NCBI GenBank assembly: GCA_035289805.1
Contig: DATDWC010000058.1
Coordinates: 1-12,202 of the forward strand
Direction of reading: 5' to 3'
Length of the DNA stretch: 12,202 bases
DNA from: DATDWC01 sp035289805
GTDB lineage: Bacteria > Patescibacteriota > Gracilibacteria > Peribacterales > Peribacteraceae
The position numbers and the translations under genes are program-made. The notes beneath the pieces were generated by a model. The model did not search any database and was not told the DNA's origin. It saw nothing but the letters and a program-made list of their open reading frames with translations. Of the stretch, positions 6,198 to 12,202 are shown in pieces; positions within the stretch are counted from its first letter, which is position 1; each line of letters opens with the position of its first letter.

Positions 6198-6204
6198 AGA
6201 CAGA

Positions 6205-7866
6205 ATGCCCAAACCGAACCCAACCTCTCTCAAAGTCGCCTACTTCACAATGGAGATCGGCCTCCAGAGCGATATTCCCACCTACGCTGGCGGCCTTGGA
6301 ATGCTCGCTGCAGATATCATGCGTTCCTGCGCAGACATGAGTGTCTCTGCAGCATGTATCACGATCGGCTGGCAGCACGGATACATGCGACAAAAGATTC
6401 GGCTGGATGGAACACAGGACTACGAGGATATCACGTGGGATCCATCGAAATATATGAAGCGACTTACGGAAAAAGTGAGTGTGACGATCGAGGGGAGATC
6501 TATAGCAATCGGCGGATGGGTGTATGCGCTTAAGGGAGTTCCGATCATCTTCCTCGATACAAACCTCGAGGAGAATACTCCAGAGGATTGTGCAATTACG
6601 GAGCACCTCTACGGTGGCGATGGCGGCATGCGAATCAAGCAGGAACTCGTGCTCGGCATTGGCGGCGTGCGCATGCTCCGTGCCATGGGATACGGAACCG
6701 AGGATATTGGTACTTACCACATGAACGAGGGGCATGCCGCATTCCTCACGCTCGAACTCCTCCGGGAGCGTGATTACAAAGATGAGGAGGTACGACGTTC
6801 GTGTGCATTTACAACACACACCCCGATTGCCGCGGGCCACGATTACTTCGATTACGATTTTGCATGGAAAATGTGCGGCGATGCGTTGCCGTGGCATATT
6901 CAGAAGCTCGCAGGTCAGGATCGCTTAGGGATGACACAACTTGCGATGCATTTGAGCCATTACACCTGCGGAGTATCGCAGGTGCATGGGGAGGTTTCAC
7001 GCGGGATGTTCCCGGGAGAAAACATCGATGCCATTACGAATGGCATCCACCACTACACGTGGGCATCACCCGAGATGAAGATGCTCCTCGATACGCATAT
7101 CCCAGGGTGGAAGGAGCATCCGGAGCTCCTTACAAAAGAGTGTCGTAATCTGCCCGATGCAGAGCTCTGGATGGCACATCAGAATGCGAAGAAGAGACTG
7201 ATTGCGGAAGTGAACAAGCACACGGTCACTCCTTTCAATGATGAAATCCTCACCATTGCATCGGCACGGCGGATCGTGAGCTACAAGCGTCCGGAACTCC
7301 TCTACGAGAACTTAGAACGCCTGCGTGAAGTCTGTCGAGGAAAAGTGCAGATCATTCATGCGGGGAATGCACATCCCGCAGATCACTTTGCTCAAAGCGT
7401 GATCCAACGCATGATCGAACGATCACAGCTCCTCAAAGATTTTGTGCGCATCGTCTACCTCCCAAACTATAATCCCGATCTCGCAAAGCTCCTGGTGCAG
7501 GGTGCGGATGTCTGGCTCAACACTCCGATGCGACTGCACGAAGCCTCTGGAACCTCTGGTATGAAAGCGTGCTTGAACGGAGTACTAAACTTAAGCACAC
7601 TCGATGGCTGGTGGATCGAAGCGTATGAGCGCGATCCCGAAGCCGGCTGGCGCATCGGCCCGCTTGCCCCTGCACACGATTCCGCAGAGCACCGCAAAAT
7701 CGATGCTGAAGATATCTACACGGATCTGCAGTACCAGATCATTCCAGAGTACGAGTACGAAGGTCACAAGCGCTGGATCCGCAGAATGAAGCGTTCCATC
7801 GGGCTCATCGGATACTTCAACACGCACCGTGCGGTGCGAGAGTACATGGAGAGGGCGTGGAAGTAG
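6205..7866 (+). CDS. glgP: Short-form alpha-glucan phosphorylase (GT35)
   Basis: The product is 553 residues. It should release glucose-1-phosphate from alpha-1,4-glucan by phosphorolysis, using pyridoxal phosphate. Signatures in order: AYFTMEIGLQSDIPTYAGGLG near the start, YHMNEGHAAFL, CAFTTHTPIAAGHDYFDYDF, HLSHYTCGVSQVHGEVSR, AITNGIHHYTW, RIVSYKRPELL, IHAGNAHPADH and the cofactor site EASGTSGMKACLNG. K454 in that site is the expected Schiff-base lysine, and STLDGWWIEAY follows. The length fits the short bacterial/archaeal branch rather than the roughly 800-residue E. coli GlgP/MalP type. That branch starts directly at the catalytic N-domain without the regulatory extension. The start is fixed by an extended -10 seven nt upstream. 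The stop is 5 nt from that of the convergent RmuC-like gene. The preferred glucan is not deducible. Confidence 0.93.
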   Translation: MPKPNPTSLKVAYFTMEIGLQSDIPTYAGGLGMLAADIMRSCADMSVSAACITIGWQHGYMRQKIRLDGTQDYEDITWDPSKYMKRLTEKVSVTIEGRSIAIGGWVYALKGVPIIFLDTNLEENTPEDCAITEHLYGGDGGMRIKQELVLGIGGVRMLRAMGYGTEDIGTYHMNEGHAAFLTLELLRERDYKDEEVRRSCAFTTHTPIAAGHDYFDYDFAWKMCGDALPWHIQKLAGQDRLGMTQLAMHLSHYTCGVSQVHGEVSRGMFPGENIDAITNGIHHYTWASPEMKMLLDTHIPGWKEHPELLTKECRNLPDAELWMAHQNAKKRLIAEVNKHTVTPFNDEILTIASARRIVSYKRPELLYENLERLREVCRGKVQIIHAGNAHPADHFAQSVIQRMIERSQLLKDFVRIVYLPNYNPDLAKLLVQGADVWLNTPMRLHEASGTSGMKACLNGVLNLSTLDGWWIEAYERDPEAGWRIGPLAPAHDSAEHRKIDAEDIYTDLQYQIIPEYEYEGHKRWIRRMKRSIGLIGYFNTHRAVREYMERAWK

Positions 7867-7871
7867 GTAAT

Positions 7872-9017
7872 TTACGCATCCATGAGCGATTGCTGCACTC
7901 TCTTTATGTCCCTGCGATCGACTTCGGGCTTTGGCGAAGTGAGTTCCTCGAGCTCCCGGCCTCGCTCATCGATATTCCCAATCAACCTCTTTAAATCCGA
8001 TGCCTTAAAATTGGGTAATCGCATCTTCTCTTTCTCTCGATGTACCTCTTCCGAAATTTCCGGGTACATCTTCTTTGCATCGTAGAGAACAGCAGATCCC
8101 CGCTGCGCCATTAGGACATCGAATGCATTGCGCTCACTGATGTGATAATCGAGTGATGCGACGAGACGAATGATCTTCTCGCGCTCTTCGGGATCCAACT
8201 TCTCCGCAAATTCGTAGGTGGTGATTTTTTTGAGACTTGCGAGGATCGGTTCCAGCGATTCCGGGGAGACGATGTAGAAGGTGAAGCCACTTTCGGTAAA
8301 TGTCCTACGCGAGAGATCAGCAATTGCATCGGTTGGCACCACAAAGAAAATTGTAGGATAGAGGTGCGCATTCCCTTTGTACTTCTCCGCAGTCTTCTTC
8401 ACATTGGTCGAAATGTAGTTCTGGAAGTTCTCGGAGCGCGACGCCTTGGCATCAAAGATGACGTACTGCCCAAGGAATGCGATGAGGAAATCCGGCTTCA
8501 CACTGCCATCAAATTCCTCAGGGAGATGAGCATTATCAAATCCAGCAAAGGAGGTTTCTGGTTTCTTGCAGAGCTCTAGGAGCTGAAGAATGACCTTCTG
8601 TTCATGCTCGTTCCACAAGCGATCGCGCTCCTCCAGCATTTTCTTCTGACGCTCATCATCTTCCCTACGCACTCTCACTTTTTCCTCTTCGAAGCTTTTC
8701 TCCGCCCGATCAAGCCTCTGCAGCTTTTCATCATGCTCGCGGCGCCGGCGCTCCTCTGCTTCCTCGTACTTGGCGAGACGTTCCTTTAATGCATCACGTT
8801 CCCGATGGACTGCCTTGTACTCTGCCTCTAAATCTTTGAAGCGCGAAAAGAGCTGCTTGCCATTTCCGGCGAGTTCATCTTTCTCCTTCCGTACTTCTTC
8901 AAGCTGTGATTGTAGTTTACCGATTTCCCGATTTTCGCTCCCTTCGCCCGGTCGGGATTGCTTCCAAATGAGAAAGCAGAGTCCGCCGAGAATCAGGGCA
9001 CCAAAAACGTACTCCAT
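7872..9017 (-). CDS. rmuC: RmuC-like coiled-coil nuclease-fold protein
   Basis: The product is 381 residues. One N-terminal membrane anchor (about 3-19, FGALILGGLCFLIW) is followed by a long charged coiled coil (about 30-145). A globular domain follows with KPDFLIAFLGQYVIFDAKAS (174-193), where D176, D189 and K191 fit a PD-(D/E)XK nuclease core. The order anchor, coiled coil, restriction-like domain is that of RmuC, a DNA recombination protein linked to limiting inversions between repeats. The match is by architecture and the core motif; the middle is divergent, so this could be a related but distinct family. An extended -10 ends 6 nt before the ATG at 9017. It lies 38 nt downstream of the Fe-S nuclease gene, hinting at a joint role in DNA processing. 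Confidence 0.75.
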   Translation of the reverse strand: MEYVFGALILGGLCFLIWKQSRPGEGSENREIGKLQSQLEEVRKEKDELAGNGKQLFSRFKDLEAEYKAVHRERDALKERLAKYEEAEERRRREHDEKLQRLDRAEKSFEEEKVRVRREDDERQKKMLEERDRLWNEHEQKVILQLLELCKKPETSFAGFDNAHLPEEFDGSVKPDFLIAFLGQYVIFDAKASRSENFQNYISTNVKKTAEKYKGNAHLYPTIFFVVPTDAIADLSRRTFTESGFTFYIVSPESLEPILASLKKITTYEFAEKLDPEEREKIIRLVASLDYHISERNAFDVLMAQRGSAVLYDAKKMYPEISEEVHREKEKMRLPNFKASDLKRLIGNIDERGRELEELTSPKPEVDRRDIKRVQQSLMDA

Positions 9018-9023
9018 GCCTGC

Positions 9024-9032
9024 ATCATACCA
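9024..9032 (-). promoter_or_regulatory. Extended -10 promoter of the rmuC-like gene, leaderless type
   Basis: On the minus strand TGGTATGAT lies 6 nt before the ATG at 9017. The hexamer TATGAT matches consensus at 5 of 6 positions. It sits in the 38-nt gap after the nuclease gene. Confidence 0.6.
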
Positions 9033-9055
9033 GATGGTGAACGATTATCCACCAA

Positions 9056-9967
9056 TCACCCCTTGACCGCAGAGGCATCACATATTCTCCGGTACGGACA
9101 CCCACCGCATTTCTCCACACTTGGGGTAGGAGTGTAGTCACCGGAGAGGACTCTCTCCGAAAGGAGCTCGATCGTCTTCGCCGCAGTTTTGAGCTCCCCT
9201 TCCCCGCGCCGCGTCACCACCTCCGTGAGAGATTCATCCGCGAGGAAGAGCATCACGAGCTCCGAGACTTCTCTTTTTAATTCCTCGCGAGCCGCGAGTG
9301 CATAGAGTGAGAGCTGGAGATCGAGGTCCACCTCCTCCTGTGATCGCACTCGAAATGTTTTAAAGTCGATGACGCGCAAGGTTCCGTCAGACAATTCTTC
9401 CACGCGATCGAAACGTCCTGTAATAACGTCATGCTGAGGAGGTCGGCCCGATCCTTCGAGACGGTCCTTCGCTTCGCTTCGGATCTCCTCAGGATGACGT
9501 GCCGACCGTCTCGAAGCATTTGTCACGGACATTTTAAAACTTTTCTCTATCCCAATAACTTTTCGTTCTTCCCTCTTCCACCACGCATAGAACTCTCCGA
9601 GAAGTTTTTCCCCGCGCTTGCGATCGTAATCCACGGCAACGAGCGAGTCGTATCCGGCAGTGACGAAGGATGTTTGCCAGAATGCAAGGAGTTCATCGAA
9701 TGTGAATGCAGTCTCGCGAACAGAAGAATGCATTTCCTCAAAAAGCTGTTTCTGCATTGGAGCCTGTCCTGAGCTCCGTCGAAGGGTATTTTCGCATTTA
9801 TCGTATTTTCGCATTTCTTCCTTCCCCCACTTCGAAAGCACCGAGTGCATACTGATCCCAAAGCACTGCTCCGGCGAAAGAGGCTTTGGGAGCTTTTTTA
9901 TGAATTCGTACTCGTACTTGCGTGGGCAATAGCGGTACGAGGAGAGCTGGGAGTAACTCAATGCCAC
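9056..9967 (-). CDS. Cas4/AddB-like PD-(D/E)XK nuclease with Fe-S cysteines
   Basis: The product is 303 residues from a GTG start. It has the RecB/AddB/Cas4-type exonuclease signature: H41 in FGISMHSVL, E141 in IGIEKSF, D187 in ITGRFDRVEE, the D201-x-K203 pair in RVIDFKTFR, and Q218 in LQLSLYAL. Cysteines at 14 (SYRYCPRKY) and at 287, 290 and 296 (KCGGCPYRRIC) are arranged like the 4Fe-4S clasp of AddB and Cas4. There is no helicase domain, and no helicase gene or CRISPR array nearby, so it is a stand-alone nuclease of unknown partner. Two stretches, residues about 61-70 and 151-181, are encoded by repeat-like DNA inserted in frame; neither removes a catalytic residue. The start lies 9 nt after the stop of the upstream large protein, suggesting one transcript, though a -10 is also placed 6 nt before the GTG. 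Confidence 0.85.
   Translation of the reverse strand: MALSYSQLSSYRYCPRKYEYEFIKKLPKPLSPEQCFGISMHSVLSKWGKEEMRKYDKCENTLRRSSGQAPMQKQLFEEMHSSVRETAFTFDELLAFWQTSFVTAGYDSLVAVDYDRKRGEKLLGEFYAWWKREERKVIGIEKSFKMSVTNASRRSARHPEEIRSEAKDRLEGSGRPPQHDVITGRFDRVEELSDGTLRVIDFKTFRVRSQEEVDLDLQLSLYALAAREELKREVSELVMLFLADESLTEVVTRRGEGELKTAAKTIELLSERVLSGDYTPTPSVEKCGGCPYRRICDASAVKG
9426..9516. repeat. Palindromic dispersed-repeat-like element inside the nuclease gene
   Basis: Two interlocking inverted repeats are present. The 15-bp arms 9426-9440 and 9486-9500 differ at one base. The 13-bp arms CTTCGAGACGGTC (9454-9466) and 9504-9516 are exact. GGTCGGC at 9441-9447 also pairs with 9501-9507. Read in the nuclease frame it gives a charged peptide containing RHPEEIRSEAKDRLEG. 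Such HPEE-type peptides are familiar to me from dispersed repeats in many uncultivated bacterial genomes. The frame is kept. Confidence 0.8.
9762..9786. repeat. Second dispersed-repeat-like insert in the nuclease gene
   Basis: The minus strand reads CCCTTCGACGGAGCTCAGGA followed by CAGGC, encoding TLRRSSGQA. It resembles a widespread repeat whose translations contain SSGQAP. The identification is by recall, with only one copy in this window. Confidence 0.5.
9787..9816. repeat. 13-bp direct repeat, 17-bp period
   Basis: TATTTTCGCATTT occurs at 9787-9799 and 9804-9816, separated by ATCG. It abuts the repeat-like insert at 9762-9786. It encodes the near-duplicate residues MRKYDK/KCENT. It could be a local slippage duplication that accompanied the insertion. 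Confidence 0.8.
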
Positions 9968-9973
9968 GCCCTT

Positions 9974-9979
9974 ATTCTA
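9974..9979 (-). promoter_or_regulatory. Possible -10 of the nuclease gene, leaderless type
   Basis: TAGAAT on the minus strand ends 6 nt before the GTG at 9967 and includes the TAG stop codon of the upstream gene. The TG extension is missing (GCG instead). The spacing matches the other leaderless-type starts here. No Shine-Dalgarno at a normal distance is seen. Confidence 0.4.
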
Positions 9980-12202
9980 CGCCGCAAGATTGATGAGAGC
10001 GTCGCTGATATCTTGCACCTTTAGCCTCCGCGCTTCCACTTTTCGCGCAGTCTTCACCGGATCTGCGAGTTCACGACGATCAGGATTGGTCTTCCGGGCA
10101 AGGGCGCGTTTGATCGGGGACGTGCTGCGCTTGAAGATGTCCTGGGAAGAGTTTTTGGCTTCATCGGAAACATATTCCAGTTTTTGCAGTGCATCAGAAA
10201 GTTGATTCATGGTCATCGTTCCTTCCTCAAAGGAATCGATGATCGAAGCCATACGACCCTCAAGATCTGTGCGAAGCTCCGCTCGAACGACATCCTGCTC
10301 GTAGGGTCGAAGATGAGAAGCGCGAACATATTCTTCTGCTTTATTCGCATGATGACGAACGCGCGACACAAGTTCGAGGCGAACTTTGGCGCGAAGATTC
10401 TCGCGCGATTTTCCACGTTCCTCTTCCGAAAGATGCTCGTTCAAATGAACATAATCCGTGAGAAGTGTGCAGCGGGTAAAGAGCAGTGCAGGCTCAACGA
10501 TTCTGCGATATTCCCCAATCGCCGCATGGAGACGCTCTTTTTCCTCTGCTCCAGCCGGCACGCCATCAAACTGGAACAGTGAAAGATCAAATGTCTTCTG
10601 TGTACCATCGGATGAGAGATACGAAATGATCTGAGGCTCTCCGGAGTGTTCTTTAGAGGCACGCATGAGAGTAAGATTTGCATACACTTCTGCTCTCGCG
10701 AGTTGCTCTGGAGGAAGAGCAACAAATGTTTCATCAGAGACAAGGGAAAGGTAATTACTCTGAAATAGAACTGAATCCTTCACATTCTCCCCACGTGAAT
10801 TCTTCATCGCATACGCTTGGTAGAGCTTTTGACGCTGTGAAAGATTGATTCCTTTGTCCGTCTCCTCGAATTTCTCCTGGTAGTGTTTTGCCGCCCGATC
10901 CTCTCCGTACCACGGCATTTTTTTCCACAGAGCTTCGACGATGGTATCGCCATGTGCGGCAGCTGTGCCAAGGTCACGCTTCGTCATTTCTTTATTGATC
11001 TTGGAAAGAAGCGTCGCAGCATCTTCCTTGAGATAATCCTGGGACTTCTTATCCCACTCCCGCACCGAGTCGTATACTGCTTCCGAATATATAGCCCCGC
11101 CTGCGACGGGCAACGCAAGCGCGAATGCCGCACCACCAGAAACTCCTGCGGCATACATACCGGCTTCGAGGAGTGCTCCGCCACCACCTGCTGCAATGAG
11201 CGATTTTCTCCTCGCTTCCAAAGTTGCAGCCAATGCAGGATTCTCTTTTCTTGCTGCTGCAAGCTCACGCTCATTCTCGAGAATGAGGTATGCATCGTAT
11301 GCAAGTCCAATGCCAATCAAAGCACCGGCACCTACCTTTGCAAGCCGGGAGCTTTTTGCAAAATGAGAAGCTTCGAGAACTTGTTCAGCAGCTTTATCGC
11401 CATTCTCGGCAGCCTTGCGAAGAAGTACATCGTGTTCCGTGAGCAATTTTCCTACCTTCGCATGATCGCCTGCAGAGCGTGCAGTCTCGATATCCTCCAA
11501 AATCTTCGCAATGTCCACAGCAGATTCTGCAGATTCAGCTACAACTCGGGGCGCTGCGTTCGGCAGAGAGAGATTCCGAGAGAGGAGTTCTTCCGGCTCG
11601 TAATTCTTAAATGAAAGGAGAAGATTCGCATTTTCGTTACCACGACTCGCGAGGGTGCGCACAGTTTGATCACGGAAGAGATCATGGCGAAGTAATGTAC
11701 GAAGATCATCCACATCTCCCGCCGCATGAGCTATTGAAATGCGTCGAAGGAGATCATCCACCTTGGGAGCAACACTCCCGCGAAGAATAAGCGATTCCAC
11801 GCCTCTTAACGGGGCAGCAAGAATATTGGCATACCGCCTCACGCGACCAATCACGGGTCGTGATGCAATGCTGATGATATTGCGGAGTGTTGGCGTATCA
11901 CGCACAGCGCGCGCCTGGTGGAGAAATTGATCCACTGTGGGATCGAGACCCCTGTACTTTTCCATGGCATTCACAAACTTGCTCCAGGCAGAAGCGCTGT
12001 TCTCCATAGATGCTGTGGTGCAATGATGAAGTCCTTCCTGGAATTCCCATCCTATCTTTACAAGAGCTCCCTGATTTGGGACATTCCCTGCGGTCGTCAT
12101 CTGTCGGATGAGTTCCCGCATTTCGTGGAATGTTTGATGGGCGGTATGCCACTCCTGTGCCGAAAATTCCAGCGAACGTGCAGCACGAACCAGATTCTGG
12201 CG
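9977..12202 (-). CDS. Large helical protein of unknown function, partial (C-terminal 741 residues)
   Basis: The frame is open to the right window edge. An internal ATG lies at 12121, but 27 further sense codons precede it, so the start is probably outside the window. I do not recognise a family. The visible part is almost entirely predicted helical and charged. It has two small-residue-rich hydrophobic regions: about residues 290-310 (VGAGALIGIGLAYDAYLIL) and 335-375 (SLIAAGGGGALLEAGMYAAG and on to ALALPVAGGAIY). This suggests membrane insertion or a hydrophobic hairpin flanked by two long soluble halves. The C-terminal 150 residues are rich in Arg, Lys and Glu. No catalytic motif, signal peptide or cysteine cluster is visible. 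It ends 9 nt before the Fe-S nuclease start, so the two are probably cotranscribed. Confidence 0.8.
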   Translation of the reverse strand, partial: RQNLVRAARSLEFSAQEWHTAHQTFHEMRELIRQMTTAGNVPNQGALVKIGWEFQEGLHHCTTASMENSASAWSKFVNAMEKYRGLDPTVDQFLHQARAVRDTPTLRNIISIASRPVIGRVRRYANILAAPLRGVESLILRGSVAPKVDDLLRRISIAHAAGDVDDLRTLLRHDLFRDQTVRTLASRGNENANLLLSFKNYEPEELLSRNLSLPNAAPRVVAESAESAVDIAKILEDIETARSAGDHAKVGKLLTEHDVLLRKAAENGDKAAEQVLEASHFAKSSRLAKVGAGALIGIGLAYDAYLILENERELAAARKENPALAATLEARRKSLIAAGGGGALLEAGMYAAGVSGGAAFALALPVAGGAIYSEAVYDSVREWDKKSQDYLKEDAATLLSKINKEMTKRDLGTAAAHGDTIVEALWKKMPWYGEDRAAKHYQEKFEETDKGINLSQRQKLYQAYAMKNSRGENVKDSVLFQSNYLSLVSDETFVALPPEQLARAEVYANLTLMRASKEHSGEPQIISYLSSDGTQKTFDLSLFQFDGVPAGAEEKERLHAAIGEYRRIVEPALLFTRCTLLTDYVHLNEHLSEEERGKSRENLRAKVRLELVSRVRHHANKAEEYVRASHLRPYEQDVVRAELRTDLEGRMASIIDSFEEGTMTMNQLSDALQKLEYVSDEAKNSSQDIFKRSTSPIKRALARKTNPDRRELADPVKTARKVEARRLKVQDISDALINLAA

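Noticed and set aside
6154..6897. 247-codon minus-strand frame opposite glgP
   Set aside because: Antisense to the conserved N-terminal part of the phosphorylase; its length reflects codon bias of the real gene.
9426..9516. Repeat insert as evidence of a pseudogene
   Set aside because: The frame is intact through the insert and all expected catalytic and cysteine residues remain.
9056..9967. CRISPR-associated Cas4
   Set aside because: The nuclease and Fe-S motifs are shared by AddB and other stand-alone nucleases, and there is no array or other cas gene in the window.
10883..11614. 243-codon plus-strand frame opposite the large unknown protein
   Set aside because: The minus frame is open for over 2.2 kb and continues to the window edge. 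The plus frame is Cys/Arg/Ser-rich shadow sequence.
1..12202. Alternative genetic code with UGA read as glycine
   Set aside because: UGA ends the RNase H, FtsX-like, RecO and nuclease genes at positions that fit family lengths, and no in-frame UGA interrupts a conserved domain.

Overview
The window looks like chromosomal DNA from an uncultivated bacterium of the Candidate Phyla Radiation. Peregrinibacteria or Peribacteria is my best guess. This is inference: it rests on densely packed small genes, near-balanced base composition, divergent but intact core genes, several VanW/FtsX/TPR-type envelope proteins, and short periodic repeats that run through coding sequence. UGA acts as a stop (RNase H, FtsX-like, RecO, nuclease), so the UGA=Gly code of Gracilibacteria/Absconditabacteria does not apply. 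I see no rRNA, tRNA, transposase, CRISPR array or phage gene.

Layout. A PAS-type sensor histidine kinase runs off the left edge (1-561, minus). Next is a DUF212 divergent-PAP2 membrane protein (613-1098, minus), whose start region lies inside a long inverted repeat. It is divergent from an RNase HI with a ribbon-helix-helix-like N-terminus (1197-1748, plus), which overlaps an exported VanW-family protein (1735-3183, plus). VanW converges on, and overlaps, a minus-strand cluster in the order TPR protein (5220-4621), FtsX-like membrane protein (4578-3799), RecO (3802-3167). Then come GalU (6117-5281, minus) and, divergent from it, a short-form alpha-glucan phosphorylase (6205-7866, plus). The right third is all minus: a large unrecognised protein open at the window edge (12202-9977), a Cas4/AddB-like Fe-S PD-(D/E)XK nuclease (9967-9056) and an RmuC-like coiled-coil nuclease (9017-7872).

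Themes. (1) Sugar-nucleotide and glucan metabolism: galU and glgP share one 87-nt divergent promoter region. (2) DNA maintenance: RecO, RNase HI, RmuC-like protein, Fe-S nuclease. (3) Envelope and signalling: histidine kinase, PAP2, VanW, FtsX-like, TPR.

The most striking signal is in the start regions. Seven of ten visible gene starts have a -10 element, usually an extended TGnTAnnnT, ending exactly 6 or 7 nt before the start codon and with no Shine-Dalgarno. This is the arrangement expected for leaderless mRNAs. The starts that lack it are mostly the SD-led or translationally coupled ones, leaving galU as the odd case. The second signal is repeats inside genes: a heptamer array forms the N-terminus of VanW, and two dispersed-repeat-like pieces are spliced in frame into the Fe-S nuclease. 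I found no convincing hairpin-plus-U-tract terminator. There is no gene-free stretch longer than 300 bases.
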